DNA from: SPCO01 sp964579825
Lineage (GTDB): Bacteria; Chloroflexota; Limnocylindria; Limnocylindrales; CSP1-4
Assembly (NCBI GenBank): GCA_964579825.1
Contig: CAZOHT010000006.1
Span: 49,999 to 113,998 of the forward strand
Direction of reading: 5' to 3'
Length of the DNA: 64,000 nucleotides
Of this stretch, positions 20,365-28,825 are shown piece after piece. The notes beneath the pieces were generated by a model. The model saw only the letters and a program-made list of their open reading frames with translations. It was not told where the DNA came from and did not search any database. The stretch's first letter is position 1, and every line of letters starts with the position of its first letter. Position numbers and translations under genes: made by a program.

Positions 20365-21509
20365 CGAGGCAGGTCCTCGGGCGTCAGTCGGCCGCGGGCC
20401 CGGGCGGCATGGCGCTCGACGGCCAGGTCGACGATCCGGACGCACACGTCCGCGAACGAGTGGCCACCCTCGGCCGGCAGCGTAGGGAACAGGCTGATCG
20501 GCGTGAAGCCCGGGACGGTGTTGATCTCGGACAGGAAGATCGACTCGCCGGCGACCAGGAAGTCGATCCGGGCGAAGCCCTCGGCCCCGATGCCGCGGTA
20601 GGCGTCTCGCGCGATCTTGAGGATCGACGCCCGTTGCTCCTTGGTCACCTCGGCCCGGGTCGACGTCTCGGACAGGCCGGCGGTGTACTTGGCGGCGTAG
20701 TCGTAGAACTCGTGACCCGACACGATCTCGCCAGGGCCGTACACCTCCAGGCGCGCCGGGTCGTTGCCGATGACCGAGACCTCGAGATCGCGGGCACCGG
20801 CCAGGTACAGCTCGGCCAGGGCGACCGTGTCGTAGCGGAACGCCAGGTCCAGGGCCGGGGTCAGTTCGCCGATGTCGTGGACGAGGGTCATCCCGACCGA
20901 ACTGCCCAGCCGGGACGGCTTGATCATCAATCGTGGATCCGCCGCCCCGGCGGCGAACGCGGTCAGCTCGGACCGGACGCCCGGGGCGTCGGTCGCCCAC
21001 CGCTCGGCCCGGATCTCCCGCCACTCGATGATCGGCAGGCCGAGGCCACGGCACATCCGCTTGAACAGGGCCTTGTCCATGCCGAGGGCCGACGCCGCGA
21101 CGCCGGATCCCGTGTACGCCAGGTCCGCCGACTCGAGGAGTGCCTGGACGGTCCCATCTTCGCCCCACGGTCCGTGCAGGGCGATCACGACGACCGGGGA
21201 TGGTCGGAGTTCGGCCAGGCGGTCGATGGCGGTGCCGGCCGTGAACGGGCCGACGGCTCCGAGAGCGGCCGGGCTGTCGTAGGCGGCGGCCGGTCGGTCA
21301 TCGCGTCGATGGTCGTCGGGCAGCCACCACCACCCGCCGTCGAGATCGATCAGGACCTGGCTGACGTCGAGGCCGACGCCGGCGAGCGCCTCGGCGATGG
21401 CCGTACCGGACACGATGGAGACGTCATGTTCCGCGGACGGGCCGCCGAACAGGACGACGACGGGCGGGACCGGGCGGATCGGTACGGCCGGCACCCGGAC
21501 GCCGGTCAT
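20361..21509 (-). CDS. ddl: D-alanine--D-alanine ligase
   Basis: 382 aa ATP-grasp enzyme that makes D-Ala-D-Ala for the peptidoglycan stem peptide. N-terminal VVVLFGGPSAEHDVSIVSG, ALHGPWGEDGTVQALLES, YTGSGVAASALGMDK, the ATP-binding IKPSRLGSSVGMTLV, and C-terminal FARIDFLVAGESIFLSEINTVPGFTPISLFP with the metal-binding Asp/Glu/Asn are all present. It overlaps both neighbours by 4 bases (murB upstream, ftsQ downstream). Confidence 0.97.
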   Translation of the reverse strand: MTGVRVPAVPIRPVPPVVVLFGGPSAEHDVSIVSGTAIAEALAGVGLDVSQVLIDLDGGWWWLPDDHRRDDRPAAAYDSPAALGAVGPFTAGTAIDRLAELRPSPVVVIALHGPWGEDGTVQALLESADLAYTGSGVAASALGMDKALFKRMCRGLGLPIIEWREIRAERWATDAPGVRSELTAFAAGAADPRLMIKPSRLGSSVGMTLVHDIGELTPALDLAFRYDTVALAELYLAGARDLEVSVIGNDPARLEVYGPGEIVSGHEFYDYAAKYTAGLSETSTRAEVTKEQRASILKIARDAYRGIGAEGFARIDFLVAGESIFLSEINTVPGFTPISLFPTLPAEGGHSFADVCVRIVDLAVERHAARARGRLTPEDLPR

Positions 21510-22459
21510 GCCGCGCGCTCCCAGCCGGTCCAGTCGCCCAGGAACTGGATCTCGAACTCGAGGTCCACGCCATGACGGGCGCGGACCTCGGCCTGGACCC
21601 GTTCGGCGAGGCGGCGGACGTCCGTGGCACTCCCCTTCCGGTCATTGACGATGAAGTTCGCGTGCTTCTCCGACACGACGGCCCCACCGATCCGTGTGCC
21701 CTTCAGGCCGGCCTCGTCGATGAGCCGGCCGGCCGAGTCGCCGGGCGGATTGCGGAACACGCTGCCGGCGGACGGCAGGCCGAGCGGCTGGTGGACCTGG
21801 CGCCAGTGGCGGATCTCGTCGAGGCGCAGCCTGATCGTATCCGCATCGGCCGGTTCCAGCCGGAACGTGGCCTCGACGACCAGCTCCGCGGGCTCGTCGG
21901 GCGGGCCGTGCTTGAACCGGCTGTCGCGGTAGGACAACCCCAGGTCCGCGACCGGCACGTCCGCTTCCGTGCCGTCGGCGAGCATGACTCGGGCGGACGA
22001 CAGGACCCTGGCCATCTCCGACTCATGGGCGCCCGCGTTCGCCCAGACCGCGCCGCCGACGGATCCCGGGATGGCGAGGCCGAACTCGAGGCCGGACAGA
22101 CCGGCCTTCTGGGTCTCCGTGGCCGCCCGGGCCATCGGCACGCCGGCGTCCGCGATGTAGGTGTCACCCACGACCTTGGACCCCTCCGCGCGGTCCTGGA
22201 TGACGAGCCCGCGCACGCCGGCATCGGAGATGACCACGTCACTCCCCCGCCCCAGGACGAGGTGCGGGAGGCCGCGGGCCCGCGCGAATCGGACGATCGC
22301 CTTCAGCTCGAACGCGTTGTGCACGCTCGCGAACAGGTCCGCCGGACCGCCCACGCGCATCGTCGTGAACCGGGCCAGCGGCTCGTCGCGCGACGTCTTG
22401 ACCCCGATCCGGCGCTGGATGTCGGTCCCGGTGGCGATGGCGTCGAAGGTCACCGTCAC
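21506..22459 (-). CDS. murB: UDP-N-acetylmuramate dehydrogenase
   Basis: 317 aa FAD enzyme that reduces UDP-GlcNAc-enolpyruvate to UDP-MurNAc. The FAD domain shows TTMRVGGPADLF, LGRGSDVVISDAGVRGLVI and GLEFGLAIPGSVGGAVWANAGAHESEM. The catalytic Ser lies in LPSAGSVFRNPPG, and the C-terminal KHANFIVNDRKGSATDV with the EFEIQFLG end is typical. It overlaps the murG stop by 4 bases. In many clusters murC lies between murG and murB; here it does not. Confidence 0.97.
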   Translation of the reverse strand: MTVTFDAIATGTDIQRRIGVKTSRDEPLARFTTMRVGGPADLFASVHNAFELKAIVRFARARGLPHLVLGRGSDVVISDAGVRGLVIQDRAEGSKVVGDTYIADAGVPMARAATETQKAGLSGLEFGLAIPGSVGGAVWANAGAHESEMARVLSSARVMLADGTEADVPVADLGLSYRDSRFKHGPPDEPAELVVEATFRLEPADADTIRLRLDEIRHWRQVHQPLGLPSAGSVFRNPPGDSAGRLIDEAGLKGTRIGGAVVSEKHANFIVNDRKGSATDVRRLAERVQAEVRARHGVDLEFEIQFLGDWTGWERAA

Positions 22460-23616
22460 GCGGCGCGCCCGCTCGACCGGCGCTCGATGGCGGCCGGGTC
22501 GGGCAGGGCCTCGCGCCGAGCCGCGGCGAGCACGATGTCCGTGACGGCCTCCGCGGCCCCGGGCCGGCCCAGCGACCGGGCTGCGGCCGACATCGCGAGG
22601 TGGCGAGCCGGATCGTCGAGCAGCGCGGCGGCCGCCAGCAGGGCGTCCCCATCGAGATCGGCGTCGTCGACCATGGTCGCAGCGCCCGCATCGGCGAGGA
22701 TCCGGGCGTTGGCCCGCTGATGGCCACCACCATGCGGATATGGGACGACGACCATCGGCAGCCCCAGGGCGGTGACTTCGGCCAGGGTCGACGACCCCGC
22801 GCGTCCGACCACGAGGTCCGCGGCGGCCAGCGCGGCGAGCATCTCGTCGCGCAGGAACGGATAGGGCCGGTACCGGTCGCGCAGACCCTGGGGCAGTGCT
22901 TCGCGCTCGGTCAGGGCCGCCGCATAGCCGTCCTCGCCGGCGACGTGCACGACCGTCACCCGTTCGACCAGGCGAGGCAGCGCCACCGAGACGGCGCCGT
23001 TGAACCGACGGACGGCCTGGGATCCACCGAACACGAGCATGACCCGCTCGGATGCCGGGATGTCCAGGCGCCGACGGGCAGCCTCGCGATCCACCTCACG
23101 GGTGTCGCGGATCGGGGTGCCGGTCAGGTAGCAGGGCCGTCCGGGTGCCGCGGACGCGAGCGCCGTGCAGGTGGCCTCGAACGAGACCGCCAGCGCCGTC
23201 GCCAGGCGTGCGGTCGCCCGGACCGCGCGACCCGGGATGACGTTGCCGTCCCACAGGATCACCGGGATCCCGAGCGGCGCCGCGGCCATCAGCACCGGCA
23301 CCGCCATGTAGCCGCCCGTCGTGAAGATGGCCGCCGGCCGTGACGCGGCCAGGATGGCGGCCGCCTGGGGCACGGACGCGCCGAGGCGGATCGGGTCGGT
23401 CACGGCGTGCACGTCCGCCTCGGTCGTCCGCAGCGAGCGCAGCACGAGGCGACGGAACGGGATCCCGGTGGGCGGCACGAGACCGGCCTCCAGGCCGCGA
23501 TGGCCGCCCAGCCACTCCAGCTCAGGGGCGTCCGGACGGGCGCGAAGCGACCTTGCCACGGCGAGTGCCGGGTAGATGTGTCCGCCCGTCCCGCCGCCCG
23601 CGATCAGGATCCGCAT
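22456..23616 (-). CDS. murG: UDP-GlcNAc:lipid I N-acetylglucosaminyltransferase
   Basis: 386 aa GT-B glycosyltransferase that turns lipid I into lipid II on the inner membrane face. The glycine loop RILIAGGGTGGHIYPALAVA starts the protein. The acceptor domain has FTTGGYMAVPVLMAA, and the donor site shows LVFGGSQAVRRFN and VVGRAGSSTLAEVTALGLPMVVVPYPH. The ATG is fixed by the glycine loop, so its first 95 bases lie inside the end of ftsW, a long overlap. Confidence 0.97.
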   Translation of the reverse strand: MRILIAGGGTGGHIYPALAVARSLRARPDAPELEWLGGHRGLEAGLVPPTGIPFRRLVLRSLRTTEADVHAVTDPIRLGASVPQAAAILAASRPAAIFTTGGYMAVPVLMAAAPLGIPVILWDGNVIPGRAVRATARLATALAVSFEATCTALASAAPGRPCYLTGTPIRDTREVDREAARRRLDIPASERVMLVFGGSQAVRRFNGAVSVALPRLVERVTVVHVAGEDGYAAALTEREALPQGLRDRYRPYPFLRDEMLAALAAADLVVGRAGSSTLAEVTALGLPMVVVPYPHGGGHQRANARILADAGAATMVDDADLDGDALLAAAALLDDPARHLAMSAAARSLGRPGAAEAVTDIVLAAARREALPDPAAIERRSSGRAA

Positions 23617-24838
23617 CGGTATTCCAAGTCCCCTTCTCCACGGTCTCGCGCGAGATCGAGAGCAGGATCCCGACCGCCGCGAAACTGATGATGAGCGATG
23701 AGCCGCCCGCGCTGACGAACGGCAACGTGATCCCCGTGATCGGGAACAACGTCACCACGACGCCGATGTTGATGAGCGCCTGGATGCACAGCCAGGCGGT
23801 GATGCCGGCGGCCAGCAACGCCCCGAACGTGTCGGGGGCGGCCAGCGCGATCCGGATCCCCGAGTAGGCCAGGACCACGAACAGGGCGATCACGACCGCC
23901 GCCCCGATGAACCCGAACTCCTGGCCGATCTCGGCGAAGATGAAGTCGTTGAAGGCGTTCGGGACGAAGACCCGGCTCTCCCCGAGGCCGGTCCCGAACA
24001 GGCCTCCGACGCCCAGCGCGAGGAGACCCTGGACCGTGTGGAAACCCTCGTTCAGGCGGTCCGACCATGGATCGAGCCAGACCCGGACGCGGTCCATCTG
24101 GTAGCCACGTAACCCGAGTGCGAAGACCGCCGTGAGTCCCGTCACGGCCATCACCCCGAGGTGGACCAGGTTCGCCCCAGCCACGAAGAACATCGTGAAG
24201 GCGGTCAGGGTGATCACCATCGTCGTCCCGAGGTCCGGCTCCCGGAAGACGAGGAAGGCGACCGGCATCGTGATGGCGAGGAACGGGATCGTCCCGGACC
24301 AGAACCCCCCGACCCGGGTCCCGCGCTTGGCGAACCAGTGCGCCAGGTAGACGACCAGGGCCAGCTTGGCGATCTCGGCCGGGTGGAGCGCCGGGAGCGG
24401 GCCGATCTTGAGCCAGCGCGCGGAGCCGCCGACCACGATGTTGAACTCGGGGACGAACACCAGGATCAGCAGGCCCACCGCCACGAGGTACAGCGGCACC
24501 GACGCGAGGCGCAGGTACCGGTAGTCGACCCGCATCATCACGAGCATGGCCACGATGCCGAGCACCGCCCACTGGATCTGCGGCCCGACGGTCGCGAACG
24601 TGTCCTCATCGGCGAGGTAGCCCTTCAGCGCGGACGACGAGTAGACCATCAGGATGCCGAGCGCGGACAGGGCGATGACGACGACCAGGATCACGTAGTC
24701 CGCATCGTGGCGTTCGCGTCGGACCGCGCCACTTCGGCTGCGGACCGGCGTCCGGTTCGTCGGGCCGACCGGCTTGGTCGCCGGGACCTCGTCCTGGACC
24801 GGGCGCCCGAAGCGCGGGATCGGCGGTGACAGGTTCAT
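23522..24838 (-). CDS. ftsW: Septal peptidoglycan polymerase FtsW (SEDS family)
   Basis: 438 aa polytopic SEDS glycosyltransferase that polymerises lipid II at the septum with FtsI. After a basic cytoplasmic N-terminus of about 45 residues come ten hydrophobic segments. Signatures are GGSARWLKIGPLPALHPAEIAKLALVVYLA, FREPDLGTTMVI, EIGQEFGFIGAAVVI and LPFVSAGGSSLIISFAAVGILLSISRE. The last 32 residues (basic, Arg/Gly-rich) are encoded in the region shared with murG. The start overlaps the murD stop by 4 bases. Confidence 0.96.
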   Translation of the reverse strand: MNLSPPIPRFGRPVQDEVPATKPVGPTNRTPVRSRSGAVRRERHDADYVILVVVIALSALGILMVYSSSALKGYLADEDTFATVGPQIQWAVLGIVAMLVMMRVDYRYLRLASVPLYLVAVGLLILVFVPEFNIVVGGSARWLKIGPLPALHPAEIAKLALVVYLAHWFAKRGTRVGGFWSGTIPFLAITMPVAFLVFREPDLGTTMVITLTAFTMFFVAGANLVHLGVMAVTGLTAVFALGLRGYQMDRVRVWLDPWSDRLNEGFHTVQGLLALGVGGLFGTGLGESRVFVPNAFNDFIFAEIGQEFGFIGAAVVIALFVVLAYSGIRIALAAPDTFGALLAAGITAWLCIQALINIGVVVTLFPITGITLPFVSAGGSSLIISFAAVGILLSISRETVEKGTWNTDADPDRGRRDGRTHLPGTRRGKVASRPSGRP

Positions 24839-26397
24839 CGGTGTCCCCCTCCAGAGCGACCGGCGAGTGCCGCCACGGCCGCCTTGAAGGCCTGCCCGCG
24901 GGCGGCGTAGTCCACGAACATGTCGAAGCTGGCGGCGGCCGGGCTGAGCAGGACCGTGGCGGGACCACGTTCCGTGCCGGCGGCCAGGGCGGCCCGGGCG
25001 AGCGCGTCCGCGGTCGCCACCGCCTCGTCCATGGTGTCGGCGCGCTCGACGGTCGCGAGGCCGGCGGCGCGGAAGAGCGCCTCGAGCTGCGGTCCGCTCT
25101 CGCCGATGACGACGGCCGCGGCGGCCCGATCCGCGACGACCGTCGCCAGTTCGTGCAGGTCCACGCCCTTGTCGCGACCGCCTGCGATCAGCACGATCGG
25201 TCGATCGAACGCGTGGAGGGCCGCGATGACGGCATCGGGCTGGGTGCCCTGCGAGTCGTTGACGAAGCGGACGCCATCGACGAGGGCGACCGGCTCGAGC
25301 CGATGCTCGACGCCGGTGAACGACGCGGCGGCCGCCCGGATCGCGTCCGGCGCGACCCCGAAGGACAGGCCCACGGCGACGGCCGCCAAGGCGTTCGAGA
25401 CGTTGTGGGCGCCAGGCAGGGCGAGTTCGGCCACGGGCATGATCCGACCGCCCGGTCCGGTCGCGGCGACGCCGCCGCCGACCAACGACAGGCGCGGGAC
25501 ACCGGCCGCCACGATCCAGCCGTCCACGACCCCGAGGCCACCCGGCGTCGGCCGGTCACGCTGGTAGAGGATCGGCGCCCCGGGCGCCAGTCCGGCATAC
25601 CCGGCCACGACCGGGTCCTCGGCGTTCAGGATGAGCGCACCGTCCGGGTCCACGAGCTCGGCCAGGCGACGCTTGGCCGCCCGGTAGCCCTCGAGCGAAC
25701 CATGTCGGTCGAGATGGTCCGACGTGACGTTGGTGTAGACCGCGACCGTCGTGCCGCGGGACAGCGTCGGCAGCTGCAGCTCGGAGAGTTCGTACACGAC
25801 ACGATGCTGGGGCGTGAGCTCGGGCAGGCGCTCCACGATGGGGATCCCGATGTTGCCGCCGAGGACGACCGGGTGCGACGGATCCGCCGCCAGGATCGCG
25901 GCCGTCAGGGCGGAGGTGGTGGTCTTGCCCTTCGTCCCGGTCACGCCCACCGTCGGGGCGACGCACAGCCGGAGGAACAGGTCCGGCTCGGACACCAGCG
26001 CCGGCACGTCCGCATCCCGTCCGGCCCGGGCGGCGACCAGGCGCTGGAGCGCGGTGCGCAGGCCCGGCTCCGTCGTCGGGTAGTCCGGATTGATCGACGG
26101 CGACGTCGTGACCAGCGCCGCTTCCGCCCAGGTGCTGGCCGGATCGACGTCGGGGCCAAGCCGGAGCGTGGCCGGTCGGCCCGCGAGGCGCGCGATGTCG
26201 CCCGCGAGGACCGCTTCCGTCCGCCCGTCATAGACGGTCACGCGCGCACCGGCGTCGACCAGGAACCGGGTGAGGGCCACCCCGCTGCGCGCCAGGCCCA
26301 GGACGGTCACCGGCCGATCGCGAAGGATGCCGCCGTTCACGGCCTCCATGGTGAGCGTGTCCGGGTCGATCGGCCGGGTGGTCGTCACCGCGGTCAC
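24835..26397 (-). CDS. murD: UDP-N-acetylmuramoylalanine--D-glutamate ligase
   Basis: 520 aa Mur ligase that adds D-Glu to UDP-MurNAc-L-Ala. The N-terminal Rossmann strand VTVLGLARSGVALTRFLVDAG, the P-loop VGVTGTKGKTTTSALTAAIL, VVYELSELQLPT, NVTSDHLDRHGSLEGYRAAKRRL and C-terminal FVNDSQGTQPDAVIAAL with LIAGGRDKGVDLHELA are diagnostic. GTG 26397 overlaps the mraY stop (GTGA) and is chosen; ATG 26349 is 16 codons further in. The frame stays open far upstream through mraY, but that part is only a shadow of mraY. Confidence 0.96.
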   Translation of the reverse strand: MTAVTTTRPIDPDTLTMEAVNGGILRDRPVTVLGLARSGVALTRFLVDAGARVTVYDGRTEAVLAGDIARLAGRPATLRLGPDVDPASTWAEAALVTTSPSINPDYPTTEPGLRTALQRLVAARAGRDADVPALVSEPDLFLRLCVAPTVGVTGTKGKTTTSALTAAILAADPSHPVVLGGNIGIPIVERLPELTPQHRVVYELSELQLPTLSRGTTVAVYTNVTSDHLDRHGSLEGYRAAKRRLAELVDPDGALILNAEDPVVAGYAGLAPGAPILYQRDRPTPGGLGVVDGWIVAAGVPRLSLVGGGVAATGPGGRIMPVAELALPGAHNVSNALAAVAVGLSFGVAPDAIRAAAASFTGVEHRLEPVALVDGVRFVNDSQGTQPDAVIAALHAFDRPIVLIAGGRDKGVDLHELATVVADRAAAAVVIGESGPQLEALFRAAGLATVERADTMDEAVATADALARAALAAGTERGPATVLLSPAAASFDMFVDYAARGQAFKAAVAALAGRSGGGHR

Positions 26398-27371
26398 TGC
26401 AACCGATCCAGCGACGCGAGGAACAGCGTCACGCCGAGGAGCGCCGCCAGGATCCCGATGATCCAGAAGCGGATGGTGATCTTCTCCTCGTCCCAGCCGG
26501 CGAGCTCGAAGTGGCCGTGGATGGGCGTGAAGCGGAATAGCCGCTTGCCGCCCGTGGCCCGGAAGTAGACCCGCTGGATGATGACCGACATCGTCTCGAT
26601 CACGAAGATGATCCCGATCAGCGGCAGCACCAGGATCTGGCCGGTGATCAACGCGGTCACGGCGAGCGTCGCCCCGAGGGCCAGCGCCCCCGAGTCGCCG
26701 ATGAAGATCTGGGCCGGGTGCACGTTGAACCACAGGAAGCCGAGCAGCGCGCCGATGATGAGCGCGCACAGGATCCCCAGGTTCACCTGGTTCGGGACGT
26801 TCAGCAGGGCGATGAGCATGTAGGCGACGAAGGCGATCGCGACCGTGCCGCCCGACAGACCGTCGAGGCCGTCCGTGATGTTCACGCCGTTCGCCGTCGC
26901 CACGATCGCGAAGGCGGCGAAGAAGATGTAGACCCGCGGGTCGATGTCGACCGCGCCGACGAACGGGACGGCGATGGCGGTGATGTCGTAGGTCGACTGG
27001 ATCTGGTACGCCGCCACGATCGCGACGACGCTCAGCCAGATGAGCTTCTGGCGTGCGGTGATCCCTTCGCCGGTCTTCGCGTTGAGGTAGTCGTCGAAGG
27101 CGCCGAGGAGGCCGACGCTGGCGAGCGTCACGAGCGGCGCGAACGTGGCGGCATCCGGCTGATACAGGAACAGGTAGATCCCGATGACCACGACCACGAT
27201 GAGCAGGCCGCCCATCGTCGGTGTGCCTTCCTTGATGTAGTGGCTCTGCGGCTCCTCGACTCGGATCTGCTTGCGGAAGCCGACGACGCCCAGGAGCCGG
27301 ATGTACGGGCCCATGAGGATGACCACGATGGCGAACGCGAGGAGCAGGCCCTGGATGAGCTCGACGGTCAT
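26394..27371 (-). CDS. mraY: Phospho-N-acetylmuramoyl-pentapeptide-transferase
   Basis: 325 aa polytopic enzyme that attaches phospho-MurNAc-pentapeptide to undecaprenyl phosphate, giving lipid I. The signatures are YIKEGTPTMGGLLIV, GLLGAFDDYLN, the TANGVNITDGLDGLSGGT loop, the HPAQIFIGDSGALALGA motif and RLFRFTPIHGHFELAGWDEEKI (HxHHxx-type loop with His). About ten membrane helices are visible. The start overlaps the murF stop by 4 bases. Confidence 0.97.
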   Translation of the reverse strand: MTVELIQGLLLAFAIVVILMGPYIRLLGVVGFRKQIRVEEPQSHYIKEGTPTMGGLLIVVVVIGIYLFLYQPDAATFAPLVTLASVGLLGAFDDYLNAKTGEGITARQKLIWLSVVAIVAAYQIQSTYDITAIAVPFVGAVDIDPRVYIFFAAFAIVATANGVNITDGLDGLSGGTVAIAFVAYMLIALLNVPNQVNLGILCALIIGALLGFLWFNVHPAQIFIGDSGALALGATLAVTALITGQILVLPLIGIIFVIETMSVIIQRVYFRATGGKRLFRFTPIHGHFELAGWDEEKITIRFWIIGILAALLGVTLFLASLDRLQ

Positions 27372-28825
27372 GTCGGCGGACCCAGCTCGGTGCGCAGCGC
27401 GTCGACAAGGGACTCGAGCGCGATCCCGCGCGACGCCTTGACCAGGACGACATCCCCGTCGCGCAACCGCGAACGCAGGTGGTCCAGCGCGCTCTCGGCG
27501 TCGGCGACGACCACGACCCGTGATGGGTCCAGGCCGGCCGAGATGGCGCCGTCCGCGATGGCCCTCGCGTCCTCGCCGACGACGACGAGCCGATCCACGG
27601 TCTCCGCCGCGACCTCTCCGACGATCCGATGGCCGTCCTCGTGCCCCTCCCCGAGTTCGAGCATCTCGCCGAGGACGGCGATCCGTCGACCGGGTAGCTC
27701 GGCGAGGACCTGCAGCGCGGCCGTCACCGAGCCCGGTGACGCGTTGTACGTGTCGTCCACGAGGACGACCCCGGCGGCGCGGACCAGCTGGACCCGGTGC
27801 GGAGCGGACCAGCCGTCGGCCAGTCCGGCGACGACCTCGTCCGGGGTCAGACCGGCCGCGACGCCCACGGCCGCAGCGGCCAGGGCGTTGTGCACGGACA
27901 GGCGCCCGAGCGTCGGGATGCGGGCTGCGCGACGGCCGGTGGGGGTGCGCAAGGTGAACAGCATCCCGGCCAGCCCGTTCGAGGTGACCGCCTCGGCCCC
28001 GACGTCGGCGTCGTCGGCGAAGCCGTAGCTGATGGAGCGTGCCGCCGTGCGGTCGCCCATCCGGCGGACGATCGGGTCGTCGGCGTTCAGGACAGCCATC
28101 CCGTCGGCCGGCAGCGCCTCGAGCAGTTCGCCCTTGGCCATCTCGATCGCCTCGAGCGTGCCGATCCGCGACAGGTGGACGGCCTGGACCGCCGTCACGA
28201 CGCCGATCGACGGCCGGGCCACTCGCGCCAGGTCCGCGATCTCGCCGCCGACGTACATACCCATCTCCAGCACGAGCGCCTCGTGCTCGGGTCCCAGGTC
28301 CAGGACGGTCAACGGCAGCCCGACCTCGTTGTTTCGATTGCCCTCGGACCGAAGCGTCGTGAAGCGACGGGCCAGGACGGCCGCCACGGCCTCCTTGGTC
28401 GACGTCTTGGCGATGCTGCCGGTCACGCCGACGACGATCGGGTGGAACCGGCGACGCCAGCCCGCGGCCACCGCGGCGAGGGCTTCCAGCCCATCCGCGA
28501 CGCGGATGAGGGTGACGTCCGTGGATGGCGCGGGGACGGGTCGGGTCACCAGGACGGCGGCCGCGCCACGGGCGACGGCGTCATCGATGTGCTCGTGGCC
28601 ATCGGTCCGCTCACCCGGCAATGCGACGAACAGACAGCCGGGTTCGACCAGTCGCGAGTCCACCGCCGCGCGCCGCACGCGATGTCCGGAGCGGGCGAGG
28701 AGTCGGCCACCGGTCAGGCTGACGAGATCGTCGGCCGACATGGCGGGCCCCGTCGCGTCGGGCATGGACGAGAGCGACGGATGGACGTCGGGCACGGTCG
28801 TCAGTCTGGCATAGGACGCCGTCAC
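27368..28825 (-). CDS. murF: UDP-N-acetylmuramoyl-tripeptide--D-alanyl-D-alanine ligase
   Basis: 485 aa Mur ligase that adds D-Ala-D-Ala to the tripeptide precursor. After an N-terminal uridine-binding region (AAVDSRLVEPGCLFVALPGERTDGHEHI) comes the P-loop VGVTGSIAKTSTKEAVAAVLA, which has Ala where Gly is usual before the Lys-Thr. Other signatures are EMGMYVGGEIADLARVARPSIGVVTAVQAVHLSRIGTLEAIEMAKGEL and VDDTYNASPGSVTAALQVLAELPGRRIAVLGEMLELGE. GTG 28825 overlaps the ftsI stop (GTGA). ATG 28741 (MSADDLVSL) is a shorter alternative nearer the domain start. Confidence 0.95.
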   Translation of the reverse strand: MTASYARLTTVPDVHPSLSSMPDATGPAMSADDLVSLTGGRLLARSGHRVRRAAVDSRLVEPGCLFVALPGERTDGHEHIDDAVARGAAAVLVTRPVPAPSTDVTLIRVADGLEALAAVAAGWRRRFHPIVVGVTGSIAKTSTKEAVAAVLARRFTTLRSEGNRNNEVGLPLTVLDLGPEHEALVLEMGMYVGGEIADLARVARPSIGVVTAVQAVHLSRIGTLEAIEMAKGELLEALPADGMAVLNADDPIVRRMGDRTAARSISYGFADDADVGAEAVTSNGLAGMLFTLRTPTGRRAARIPTLGRLSVHNALAAAAVGVAAGLTPDEVVAGLADGWSAPHRVQLVRAAGVVLVDDTYNASPGSVTAALQVLAELPGRRIAVLGEMLELGEGHEDGHRIVGEVAAETVDRLVVVGEDARAIADGAISAGLDPSRVVVVADAESALDHLRSRLRDGDVVLVKASRGIALESLVDALRTELGPPT

